57,858 bases of DNA from Polysphondylium violaceum (lineage: Eukaryota; Evosea; Eumycetozoa; Dictyosteliales; Dictyosteliaceae). The position numbers and the translations under genes are program-made. The notes under the pieces were generated by a model, which searched no databases, was not told the DNA's origin, and was given only the letters and a program-made list of their open reading frames with translations. Position 1 is the first letter of the stretch. The number at the start of each line of letters is the position of its first letter. The stretch lies in NCBI GenBank assembly GCA_000277445.1, contig AJWJ01000095.1:1-57858 (forward strand), read 5' to 3'. Below, piece by piece: positions 1 through 10,014 of this stretch.

Positions 1-631
1 TGTCATATTCTCCTTTATCTTTTTGATAAAATAATTTCTTGAATTCAATTCTTTGCACAGTGGATGGAATATCAGTTTTATTGATAATGTTGAAGGCTGT
101 ATTGACAAGATAAAGGTGTGTGACCGAAGGTGGAATGCAATGTGCTTGATTGTCCATGAGACTATTCAAAGTCAGATACCTCACACTTGGAGGTATTTTA
201 CCAATATACCCGATATCATTTGTGAGTATGGTGAGATTTGTTACCGATGGAGGTATGTCACTAACTTGAAGATCACAAAATCGAATGTTTCCCAGATTGA
301 GATGGGTTATCCAATCCGGTATTCCTTTGGTAAAGCTACATCTGAGCTTCTTGATTGATTTGGATATAAACCTTGAGAGATTGGTATTGATTGTATCATT
401 TTCCTCTCCTAAAAAATTAATTTCGTCAGCTTTATCAAACTTTAACAAAGCAGGACCCAATTGGGTAACATCCTTTACAAAGATATTGTACTGTTTAAAT
501 TTATCGATATGCTCTAAAGTACCTGTTTTGCTATCAAATCTTAATGGTGATTTCGTTTGATCATACAATGCTTCGAGTACCAATGGTTTCAAGTAAATGT
601 TTCGCCATATCTTGAAAAATGTGTTAAGCAT
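1..631 (-). CDS. FNIP-repeat protein, B type, third array copy, cut by the window edge
   Basis: The frame is open from the ATG at 631 to position 1, so only the N-terminal ~210 residues are present. The protein starts MLNTFFKIWRN, the IWRN-type N-terminus common in dictyostelid FNIP proteins, and then has degenerate repeats with IPPSVTHL and LPDWITHL-like cores. It is close to the complete B copies at 3470-5380 and 8032-9960. The frame also extends in phase upstream to 674, where an AG follows a possible intron (675-725) that would join it to the A frame at 686-2790. Role unknown; FNIP repeats are an LRR-like family expanded in social amoebae. Confidence 0.88.
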   Translation of the reverse strand, partial: MLNTFFKIWRNIYLKPLVLEALYDQTKSPLRFDSKTGTLEHIDKFKQYNIFVKDVTQLGPALLKFDKADEINFLGEENDTINTNLSRFISKSIKKLRCSFTKGIPDWITHLNLGNIRFCDLQVSDIPPSVTNLTILTNDIGYIGKIPPSVRYLTLNSLMDNQAHCIPPSVTHLYLVNTAFNIINKTDIPSTVQRIEFKKLFYQKDKGEYD

Positions 632-685
632 AGGCTGTTGATTAGATATATGATAATTGATTATCTTTTCACCTCTAATTGAAGG

Positions 686-2790
686 TTAATATATAGGTAG
701 CCTATCTATGGTATTTGATACATACCTCTGATGATTATCTTGTGTCTGTGAATGATTTTCTAAATAATAGTCAAGGTCAAGATGGAGTGTTTCAAAAGGT
801 GGTGAAGATATCGGACGAGCGTCTGTACACCTAAAAGAATTATCGAGACACTTCAGCTCTTGAACTGATGCTGGTACTTTGAAATCCAAATATTCTGATG
901 ACAAGTATTGAACATTGGGCAATGTATCAAGTAGTTCTTTCAAATAACTTCGTCCACATGAATCATCCATTGGGTGACATGAATACTCTTAAACTCTTGA
1001 TTAAATGTTTGTTGAATTGGAATTGATATCCTTTCTCTGATGGGGATATCAGTTCTAGTGTCTCGACATTTGGTGGATAGGATGTTATTGCATCTACATT
1101 TACTTTTAATTCTTTAATTGATTTAAACAATGATAAGTCCAATTTAATCTTATCACTATTACATTTGAATGATGTCAATGACAATGGTAAATTATTACTA
1201 TTTAATGGGTTGTTGTAGTCTGGGTTATTTATTGATAATGATTGGAGTGTTGATGGTAGTGTACTATTGTGAATATGATTATTAAAACTCTCTGGTAATA
1301 CCAACTCTTTTAAACCTTGTCTCATCTTTGGTGGTGTTGGTGTAGTTGAATAATAATCATCTTTATCTAATACTGTTACATGTGATCTATAACTCTTGTG
1401 ATCAATATTAAAACATACTGATTGAATAGATGATGGTATTAATATCTTTAATGAGCTTGGTAATGGATCATATCCTTCCTCCTCTTCATTGTATTCATCT
1501 TGTTTTGTTACTAACTGGTCCTGATCTCCATCTATTTTTCTTTTCTTTAATGGATGAGTGCTATTACTATCTATTTCTATTTCATCATCTTGATCATTTA
1601 ATTCTTTATCTACATTTCTTTCTATATCCATTTCTTTCTCTTCTTTTGTCTCTAATTCAACATCGTCATCGTCATCATTATCATTATTAGTATCATCTTG
1701 TTCGTCATTATCGTGTTCATTATTCTTATTAACTTTATAATATCCTTCAAAATAAATGTTAATTTTAAGATGAGTAATTGATGGAGGTAGATACCCTTTT
1801 CTACACAACCAATTGTTTGTAAAATGATTATTTTCATCTATGATTACAGAAAGTTCTAAATGAGTAAGGCTGATTGGTAAGTTTTGTTGTTGATATATTG
1901 GTTGATTGTAGGTGGATGGGAGCGATATATATTTAAGTTGTGGTGGAAGTGGATGTAGAGCTGATAAATTATTATTGAAAGATCTATGCTCTTCTATTAC
2001 GAATGATGTGATTGTAGGTAGTCGTGCAATAACTGGTGTTGAACTAGTGATAGTCTGTATATTCAGATTACACAGAGTATTCTTGAGTCCAACATGAGCA
2101 AATCTATCACCATCATGATACATACGAGGATTACTGATATGAATGGGTGAGGTGAATGTTGGTTTGATCCGAATCTCATCCAGAACATAAGAGTCCACAA
2201 CTAGTTCCTTCACAGTGTTGGGAATAGAGTGGACCATAATTTTACCATTTGTTTTAGATGGCCCCCCTATCCACAGATACTCTGTCGTTGGGGGCACCAT
2301 ATCTATCTCTATTGCTTTTTTTTGTTTTTGTACCTTTAGATACCTAATATTCTTTGGTACCAGTGCTGCAGGAAAAGGTAATGAAGGCACAGTTAACATT
2401 GTTACTGAATCTGGTAACCAACCATCACCTCCATTACACGGCTCAATTTTCTCAGGATAATTATATTCAATATTGACCCTGGTGACTGAACTAGGTACAT
2501 AACCTTTAACAAGATCGAGGTATCTGTCTATATCATCCTTCTGTCTGTTAATCACTATTCTAATACTTGTTGAACCCTCTGGTATCTCATTCAATTTCTT
2601 TTTGTCCACTCTACCTGACTTATCCGAGAATATATTCATAATAAAATACTTTGTATCGTCATCATCCTCTCCTGTACCCCAACCTTGGTTATAAGATGGT
2701 GTAACCCTATTGGTAGCACAACAACAAATAATTAACATAGTGTAAACATAATAATTATAACAATATATACCATGGATCATATATAACCAT
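686..2790 (-). CDS. FNIP-repeat protein, A type, array copy 1, carrying a frameshift
   Basis: By comparison with the other copies, exon 1 is 2771-2790 (encoding MVIYDP), a 64 nt intron spans 2707-2770 (GTATAT..CAATAG), and exon 2 starts at 2706. The frame runs to 963; the last ~94 codons lie in another frame (686-970). Relative to copies at 5.4 and 10.0 kb there is one extra base near 985-991, so the C-terminal ~100 residues and any link to the downstream B frame are lost. The protein has FNIP repeats around a central Asp/Glu/Asn-rich segment containing a PLKKRKID nuclear-signal-like motif. Either a decaying copy or a sequencing error. Confidence 0.8.
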
Positions 2791-2805
2791 TACTTTCAAA
2801 GTAAT
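2789..2805. promoter_or_regulatory. 17 nt perfect palindrome at the start codon of FNIP A copy 1
   Basis: The sequence reads ATTACTTTCAAAGTAAT, with arms symmetric around one central base, and touches the ATG of the spliced model. The 15 nt core TTACTTT-C-AAAGTAA recurs a few bases upstream of the start in both other A copies, so it is a shared feature of the array's 5' regions. It could be a factor site or an RNA hairpin in the leader; function is inferred only from position. Confidence 0.5.
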
Positions 2806-3469
2806 AGAGATAAGTGTGACTTGCACCAAGTGATCTGAAAAAATTATTTCTTCTAAAAAAAAAAAAAAGATAAAAAATTCCCGAATTTATCTTTTACTTT
2901 CAGTGATAAACATTAACAACAATAACAATAACCACAACAATGAGAATCAAGTCCAATATAGTTAATTTTCGTTCTTATAGTAACTCTTTTGTTTTTTAGG
3001 AATACATTAGTCAGTCTCATTAATAGTTCCAATAATAATAGCTGCAGTAAAATAACAAAGACTCTAGCAATAATAGTAATAAGAAAGACTTTTGATTTCT
3101 TTACAATTCATTGATGGTAATAGACAATAATTAAATATATATGAAATAAATTATTGTTTATTGGATTTAATAATCAATAAAGAAAAACAAATAAAATAAA
3201 GGGATAATAATACTCGGTGTGAGATGAAGCGATGAACCCTCTAAATTGACAACATTTAATTCTATTTACTAAATACATTAAATCATGTTATTTCAGGCAG
3301 CATAGAGGACCAGACACTATTCTCAGAGATCTATTTCATGAATCATTTGATGATTTGATAATCTTGTAATGTCATCTATGGTATTAATAAAATAATAATT
3401 ATAATAAATTGGTCTTTAAAATGATACGAAAATTGTAAAAGCATATTTATTATCTTCTAGAACATCAAG
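2791..3469. other. Spacer between array units, no intact gene
   Basis: Holds the conserved ~80 bp upstream segment of FNIP A copy 1, an oligo(A) tract near 2855-2870 and a relic of the surface-protein gene's 3' end (listed separately). The rest (2880-3080 and 3250-3460) is AT-rich with no coding signal that I recognise. Confidence 0.6.
3086..3246 (-). pseudogene. Relic of the 3' end of the surface-protein gene (copy of ~12826-12985)
   Basis: About 160 bp match the end of the gene at 12878-14097 and its downstream flank. On the minus strand the relic reads NLEGSSLHLTPSIIIP against DLEGSSLHLSPSIIIP in the intact gene, then diverges into stops. It lacks the rest of the gene. It sits between FNIP unit 1 and unit 2, showing that array duplication once carried part of the neighbour now at the right-hand edge. 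Confidence 0.7.
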
Positions 3470-5380
3470 TTATTGGTCACCATAATCATGATCATCAACA
3501 GTTTGTAATATTGTATCTAGTGGTTGATTAAATGACGAGGGCAATACAACAGATTCCACTGTACAAGGTATTTTAGTGTATGGTGTAATGGAATCACAGA
3601 GTGTTATACGAGTAATGCTTGCTGGAATTATATCATAACTCTGAATACGTATTGAATCATTTAAAACCAATGTTGTAATATGAGGTGGTACTAATTCAAT
3701 TGGAAATATTACATATTTTTGTTTCGCAATGTTTCGATTGAATTCCAAATGATTGATTGTTGTTGGTATGATATCCAATACACCATCATAACAAGGCAAT
3801 GCTAATTTCTTTAAATTGGGTGGGAACTGTGATGATGATGTAAATGATGGTTTTGATTTGGTGTTTAACATCAATTCAGTCAATGACGATGGAATATTGT
3901 CATTGAGATCTTGATCGAAATTACGACCCAACACCAATGTCATCAATGATGTTGGTAATATTGATTTGTTTAGTTTAAGATTAAATCTATCACCAAACAC
4001 TAATTTCTCTACACTATTTGGTATGGCACCTTTTATCAACACTTGATTAAATGAATCACCAAATGTAATGGATTTAATGTTGTTTCCAAGTGTGTATGGT
4101 ACAATGAATGAATTGAAATAATCATAGATTGAATATAAATGTATTGATGTTGAGGGAGAGTAGAATAAGCTGACTGGTGATGATATCTCCAATCGACTAT
4201 CAGTGAACTCTTTGAGGGTATTGTTATATCTAGGCGATTTAAATGATTTGATTGTTGTTGGTAAGAATATTTCCTTACTAGATAGAAATTTCAGATGTTT
4301 TACTTGCGGGGGTATTGGAAAATGACTGTGCATCGAATTGAATTCCAAATGGTGAACCGATCGAGGTAAACTTTTGATTTCCGAGATATATCTAATCGAT
4401 AAATGACTGAGACCATTTGGTAAATCTTGTTCTTGAATGTCATTATTGAGTTGATGGAAACTCAGATACTTGAGTGTTGGGGGAAATGAAATGGAACCAA
4501 GTGAATGGCGGAAATATCCTTGGAAAATCATTTGAGTGATTGTTGGTGGCAATGATAGAATTGCCGAATTGAATATTCTATCCAAAACTAAGGTATGAAC
4601 AGATGGTGGTATATTAATACCATCGCCATCATTATCGATATATTGATTATCGAGCCAAAACAAGTGAGTTGTATTTGATGGAATTGTGATTCTATACTTT
4701 AATTTTGAGTAGATATAAAACACACCATTGACCAATCGACTTGATATGAATGATGGAATGTCATATTCTCCTTTATCTTTTTGGTACCATAATTTCTTGA
4801 ATTCAATTCTTTGCACAGTGGATGGAATATCAGTTTTATTGATATTGTTGAAGGCTGTATTGACAAGATAAAGGTGTGTGACCGAAGGTGGAATGCAATG
4901 TGCTTGATTGTCCATGAGCTTATTCAAAGTCAGATACCTCACACTTGGAGGTATTTTACCAATATATCCTTCATCATTGGTGTCTATGGTGAGATTTGTT
5001 ACAGATGGAGGTATTTCAACAAATTCATGATCAGAAAAACAAATGTCTCCAAGATTGAGATGGGTGATCCAATCCGGTATACCTATGGTAAAGCTACATC
5101 TCAACTTCTTGATTGATTTTGAGATAAAGTTTGAGAGATTGGTATCGGCTGTACCATTATATATATAAACTTCGTCGGCTTTATCAAACTTTAACAAAGC
5201 GGGACCCAATTGGGTACAATAATCTACGAATATATTATACTGTTTAAATTTATCGATATTCTCTAAAGTACCTGTTTTGCTATCAAATCTTAATGGTGAT
5301 TTCGTTAGATCATATAATGCTTCGAGTACCAATGGTTTCAAGTAAATGTTTCGCCATATCTTGAAAAATGTGTTAAGCAT
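3470..5380 (-). CDS. FNIP-repeat protein, B type, array copy 2
   Basis: A 636-residue frame starting MLNTFFKIWRN. The N-terminal ~60 residues form the IWRN region typical of dictyostelid FNIP proteins; the remainder is a run of ~22-residue repeats with cores such as IPPSVTHL, LPPTITQM, IPNSVEKL and LPTSLMTL, spaced as expected for FNIP/LRR-like folds. No signal peptide or membrane segment is visible, so it is probably intracellular. Only 63 bp separate it from the A frame ending at 5444. The frame extends upstream in phase to 5423, just after an AG, so it may be the last exon of a fused A-B gene (intron 5424-5486, total 1,290 residues). Molecular role unknown. Confidence 0.9.
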   Translation of the reverse strand: MLNTFFKIWRNIYLKPLVLEALYDLTKSPLRFDSKTGTLENIDKFKQYNIFVDYCTQLGPALLKFDKADEVYIYNGTADTNLSNFISKSIKKLRCSFTIGIPDWITHLNLGDICFSDHEFVEIPPSVTNLTIDTNDEGYIGKIPPSVRYLTLNKLMDNQAHCIPPSVTHLYLVNTAFNNINKTDIPSTVQRIEFKKLWYQKDKGEYDIPSFISSRLVNGVFYIYSKLKYRITIPSNTTHLFWLDNQYIDNDGDGINIPPSVHTLVLDRIFNSAILSLPPTITQMIFQGYFRHSLGSISFPPTLKYLSFHQLNNDIQEQDLPNGLSHLSIRYISEIKSLPRSVHHLEFNSMHSHFPIPPQVKHLKFLSSKEIFLPTTIKSFKSPRYNNTLKEFTDSRLEISSPVSLFYSPSTSIHLYSIYDYFNSFIVPYTLGNNIKSITFGDSFNQVLIKGAIPNSVEKLVFGDRFNLKLNKSILPTSLMTLVLGRNFDQDLNDNIPSSLTELMLNTKSKPSFTSSSQFPPNLKKLALPCYDGVLDIIPTTINHLEFNRNIAKQKYVIFPIELVPPHITTLVLNDSIRIQSYDIIPASITRITLCDSITPYTKIPCTVESVVLPSSFNQPLDTILQTVDDHDYGDQ

Positions 5381-5443
5381 AGGCTGTTGATTAGATATAT
5401 GTTTGTTGATTATCTTTTCGACTCTATTTTAATGTTAATGTGA

Positions 5444-7471
5444 TTAATAATATATAGGTAGCCTATCTATGGTATTTGATACATACCTCTGATGATTATC
5501 TTGTGTCTGTGAATGATTTTCTAAATAATAGCCAAGGTCAAGATGGAGTGTTTCGAAAGGTGGTGAAGATATGGGACGAGCATCTGTACATCTAAAAGAT
5601 GGATTGAGACACTTGAGCTCTTTAACTGATGCTGGTACCTCGAAATCCAAATCATCTAAAGACAAGAATTGAACATTGGGTAATGTGTCGAGTAGTTCTT
5701 TCAAATAACTTAGTCCATATGTACGATTCCTTGGGTTAGGGGAATACACTAAACTCTTGATTAAATGTTTGTTGAATTTCATTTGATATCCTTTCTGGAG
5801 GGGGGATCCCAATTCTAGTGTCTCGACATTTGGCGGATAGTATGTAATTGTATCTTCATTTACTTTTAACTCTTTAATTGATTCAAACAATGATAAGTCC
5901 AATTTAATCTTATTGCTATTGCATTTGAATGATGTCAATGACAATGGTAAATTATTACTATTTAATGGGTTGTTGTAGTCTGGGTTATTTATTGATAATG
6001 ATTGAAGTGTTGATGGTAGTGTACTATTGTGTATACGATTATTAAAACTCTCTGGTAATACCAACTCTTTTAAACCTTGTCTAATCTTTGGTGGTGTTGG
6101 TGTTGTTGAATAATAATCATCTTTATCTAATACTGTTAAATGTGATCTGTAACTCTTGAAATCTAAAGAAAAACATACTGATTGAATAGATGATGGTATT
6201 AATATCTTTAACGAGCTTGGTAATGGGTCATACTCTTTTTCATTATATTCATCTTGTTTTGTTACTATTGCTAGTAGGACCTGGTCTCCATCATTTTGAT
6301 CTATTTTTCTTTTCTTTAATGGATGAGTGCTATCATCGTCATCGTCATCATCATAATTATAATTATTATCATTATCTTGTTCATCATCATAGTCATTATT
6401 ATTAATATCTTTATAATATCCTTCAAAATAAATGTTAATTTTAAGATGAGTGATTGATGGAGGTAGATACCCTTTTCTACACAACCAATTGTTTGTAAAA
6501 TGATTATTTTCATCTATAAATACAGAAAGTTCTAAATGAGTAAGGCTGATTGGTAAGTTTTGTTGTTGATATATTGGTTGATTGTAGGTGTATGGGAGAG
6601 ATAAATATTTAAGTTGTGGTGGAAGTGGATGTAGAGCTGATAAATTATTATTGAAATATCTATACTCTTCTATGACCAATGAGGTGATTGTCGGTAATCG
6701 TGCAACAACTGTATTTGAACTAGTGATTGTCTGTATATTCAGATTACATAAAGTATCCTTGAGTCCAACATGAGCAAATCTATCACGATCATTATACATG
6801 AGGGGATTATCGATATGAATGGGCGAGGTGAATGTTGGTTTGATCTGAATTATATCAAGAACATCATAGTCCACCACTAATTCCTTTACAGTGTTGGGAA
6901 TAGAGTGGACTATAGTTTGACCATGTGTATTTGATGGCCCCCCTATCCACAGATACTCTGTAGTTGGAGGCACCATATATATCTCTATTGCACGTTCTTG
7001 TTTTAGTACCTTTAGATACCTGATATTCTTTGGTACCAGTGCTGCAGGAAAAGGTAGTGAGGACACTGTTAACATTGTCACTGAATCTGGTAACCAACCA
7101 TCACTTCCACCAATTTCCTTAGGAGATTTATATTCAATATAGACCCTGGTGACTGAACTCGGTATATAACCTTTATCAAAATCGATATCTCTGTCTATAT
7201 GATCCCACAGTCTGTAACTAACTTTTATCACTATTCTAATACTTTTTGTACCTTGTGGTATCTCTTTCAATTTCTTTTTGCGCACTCTACCTGACTTATT
7301 CAGGGATATCTTCAAAATAAAATGCTTTGTATCGTCATCATCATATTCTATTGTCTTCCAACGTTGATTAAAAGATGGTGTGATCCTATTGGTGGCACAA
7401 CAACAAATAATTAACATAGTGTAAACATATATTAGTTATAACAATACTTACCATTGATCATATATAACCAT
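5444..7471 (-). CDS. FNIP-repeat protein, A type, array copy 2 (intact)
   Basis: Exon 1 is 7452-7471 (MVIYDQ plus two bases); a 66 nt intron spans 7386-7451 with a perfect GTAAGT donor and CAATAG acceptor; exon 2 starts at 7385. The spliced product opens MVIYDQWITPSFNQ, which I prefer to the in-intron Met upstream of ICCCATN. FNIP repeats flank an Asp/Asn-rich segment followed by PLKKRKID (NLS-like). If read straight, the protein stops at 5444. If the GTATGT at 5486 is used, splicing to 5423 joins it in phase to the B frame. This copy has no frameshift and is a good reference for the family. Confidence 0.85.
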
Positions 7472-7474
7472 TTA

Positions 7475-7489
7475 TTACTTTCAAAGTAA
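7475..7489. promoter_or_regulatory. 15 nt palindrome upstream of FNIP A copy 2 start
   Basis: TTACTTTCAAAGTAA lies 4 bases upstream of the proposed ATG at 7471, in the same place as in the other two A copies. The arms are perfectly complementary around one base. Confidence 0.5.
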
Positions 7490-8031
7490 GAAAAAAGAAA
7501 GATATATGTGTGATTTGTAACTAGCGATCTGAAAAAAAATATTTAATACTCCAAAAAAAAATTAAAAAAAAATTAAAAAAGTATAAAATAGGGTGATGTA
7601 ACAAATGATTTGTGGTTGTAGATATCTTTGATTTCCACATCCCGAAATAGTATCTATATTCAAATTTTTGACTTGGGGTTAAATTTAGTCAGCATCGTGG
7701 CCATTAAATATGAATATTGCTTATGTTGACCCCTTGAGGAACACTATTACTATCAAAGTATTGGGTGTCTCCAATCGATAGATGGGTAATACCGTTTGGT
7801 AATCCACTTTCTTATGTCATTTTGCTGGGACACCTACCCCTTTAAAAACATGGAAATGATATGGCCGTTTATATTTCCGAAATATGTAACCTATAAAACT
7901 ATAGATAACAGGAATTGTTTGATGGAGATGAGTTTGCTTGATTCAGTTCAAAACTGTAAACCTCTTGCATTTGATTGAGGTTTTTTGAAAGTAATTTATT
8001 GAATAGGAAGTATTAATTCATGATTTAATTA
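7490..8031. other. Spacer between array units 2 and 3
   Basis: Contains the A-copy upstream segment with oligo(A) runs to about 7580, then ~400 bp without an intact gene. An FNIP relic at 7705-7806 is listed separately; a plus-strand 60-codon frame at 7796-7978 has no recognisable features and is not called. Confidence 0.55.
7705..7806 (-). pseudogene. FNIP-repeat relic between array units
   Basis: On the minus strand about 30 codons read GLPNGITHLSIGDTQYF.. and then SVPQGVNISNI, matching the repeat core LPNGLSHLSI of the B-type copies. The flanking sequence is not open in any useful frame and there is no start. It is too diverged to be a recent copy of the neighbouring genes, so an older FNIP gene probably once lay here. 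Confidence 0.65.
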
Positions 8032-9960
8032 TTAATCATTCACCATGACCGGTGAATGGTCATCGACAGTTTGTAATATTGTATCAAGTGGTTGATTAAA
8101 TGATTTTGGGAGGACAACATATTCCACTGTAAAAGGTATTTTAGTGTATGGTGTAATGGAATCACAGAGTGTTATACTAGTAATGCTTGCTGGAATTAAA
8201 TCATAACTCTGAATACGCATTGAATCATTTAAAACCAATGTTGTAATATGAAGTGGTACTAATTCAATTGGAAATATAATTGTATCTTCTTTATCTTTAG
8301 CAATGTTTCGATTGAATTCCAAATGATTGATTGTTGTTGGTATAATATCCAATACACCACCATAATAAGGCAATGCTAATTTCTTTAAATTGGGTGGGAA
8401 ATGTGATAATGATGTAAATGATGGTTTTGATTCTGTGTTTAACATCAATTCAGTCAATGACGATGGAAGATTATCAATGAGATCTTGATCGAAATCACGA
8501 CCCAACACCAATGTCATCAATGATGTTGGTAATATTGATTTGTTTAGTTTATGATTGAATCTCTTACCAAATACTAGTTTCTCTACACTATTTGGTAAGG
8601 CACCTTTCAGCAAAACTTGATTGAATGAACGACCAAATGTAATAGATTTAATGTTGTTTCCAAGTGTGTGTGGTACAATGAATGAATTGAAATCATAATC
8701 TGAATATAAATGTAATGATGTTGAGTCTAAGTTGAACGAGCTGACTGGTGATGATATCTCCAATGGACTATCAGTGAACTCTTTGAGAGTAATGTTACAA
8801 TTAGGCGATATAAATGATTTAAATGTAGTTGGTAAGAATATTTCGTCACTAGATTGAAATTTCAGATGTTTGACTTGTGGGAGTATTGGAAAATGACTGT
8901 CCATCGAATTGAATTCCAAATGGTGAACCGATTGAGGTAAACTTTTGATTTCCGAGATATATCCAATCGATAAATGACTGAGGCCATTTGGTAAATATTG
9001 TTCTTGAACGTCATTGTGGAACTGATCGAGACTCAGGTACTTGAGGGCTGGGGGAAATGAAATGGAAGCAAGTGAATGGCGGAAATATCCTTGGAAAATC
9101 ATTTGAGTGATTGTTGGTGGCAATGATAGAATTGCCGAATCGAATGTTTCATCTAAAACCAAGGTATGAACAGATGGTGGTATATTAATACCATCGCCAT
9201 CATTATCGATATATTGATCATCGAGCCAAAACAAGTGAGTTGTATTTGATGGAATTGTGATTCTATTCTTTGATTTCGAGTAAATATAAAATACACCATT
9301 GACCAATCGATTTGATATGAATGATGGAATGTCATATCCTCCTTTATCTTTTTGATAGAATAATTTCTTGAATTCAATTCTTTGCACAGTGGATGGAATA
9401 TCAGTTTCGTTGATATTGTTGAAGGCTGTATTTGCAAGATAAAGGTGTGTGACTGAAGGTGGAATGCAATGTGCTTGATTGTGCATGAGACTATTCAAAG
9501 TCAGATACCTCACAGATGGAGGTATTTTACCAATATAACCTTCATAATTGGTGCCTATGGTGAGATTTGTTACAGATGGAGGTATATCACCAACTTTATG
9601 ATTATAGAAACCAATGTCTACAAGATTGAGATGGGTGATCCAATCCGGTATTCCTTTGAGAAAACTACATCTCAACTTTTTGATTGATTTAGAGATAAAG
9701 CTTGAGAGATTGGTATTGGTTGTATCATTTTCTTCCCCATAAAAACTAATTTCGTCAGCTTTATCAAACTTTAACAAAGCAGGACCCAATTGGGTGCTAT
9801 CTTTTACCAAGATATTATACTGTTTAAATTTATCGATATGCTCTAAAGTACCTGTTTTGCTATCAAATCTTAATGGTGATTTCGTTAGATCATACAATGC
9901 TTCGAGTACCAATGGTTTCAAGTAAATGTTTCGCCATATCTTGAAAAATGTGATAAGCAT
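8032..9960 (-). CDS. FNIP-repeat protein, B type, array copy 3
   Basis: A 642-residue frame starting MLITFFKIWRN, collinear with the B copy at 3470-5380 and differing by scattered substitutions and a few small indels. It has the same IWRN N-terminal region and the same run of FNIP repeats (IPPSVTNL, IPPSVRYL, LPPTITQM, LPNSVEKL). The C-terminus ends differently (HSPVMVND) from copy 2 (HDYGDQ). It lies 55 bp downstream of the A frame ending at 10015, and the coding frame extends upstream in phase to 10003 beside an AG, as in the other units. Probably intracellular; function unknown. Confidence 0.9.
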   Translation of the reverse strand: MLITFFKIWRNIYLKPLVLEALYDLTKSPLRFDSKTGTLEHIDKFKQYNILVKDSTQLGPALLKFDKADEISFYGEENDTTNTNLSSFISKSIKKLRCSFLKGIPDWITHLNLVDIGFYNHKVGDIPPSVTNLTIGTNYEGYIGKIPPSVRYLTLNSLMHNQAHCIPPSVTHLYLANTAFNNINETDIPSTVQRIEFKKLFYQKDKGGYDIPSFISNRLVNGVFYIYSKSKNRITIPSNTTHLFWLDDQYIDNDGDGINIPPSVHTLVLDETFDSAILSLPPTITQMIFQGYFRHSLASISFPPALKYLSLDQFHNDVQEQYLPNGLSHLSIGYISEIKSLPQSVHHLEFNSMDSHFPILPQVKHLKFQSSDEIFLPTTFKSFISPNCNITLKEFTDSPLEISSPVSSFNLDSTSLHLYSDYDFNSFIVPHTLGNNIKSITFGRSFNQVLLKGALPNSVEKLVFGKRFNHKLNKSILPTSLMTLVLGRDFDQDLIDNLPSSLTELMLNTESKPSFTSLSHFPPNLKKLALPYYGGVLDIIPTTINHLEFNRNIAKDKEDTIIFPIELVPLHITTLVLNDSMRIQSYDLIPASITSITLCDSITPYTKIPFTVEYVVLPKSFNQPLDTILQTVDDHSPVMVND

Positions 9961-10014
9961 AGGCTGTTGATTAGGTATATGTTTGTTGATTATCTTTTCG
10001 ACTCTATTTTAATG

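Noticed and set aside
5467-5486. Very short 20 nt intron GTATGT..CATAG near the end of FNIP A
   Set aside because: Too short to splice; the next AG at 5424 gives a 63 nt intron that keeps frame with B.
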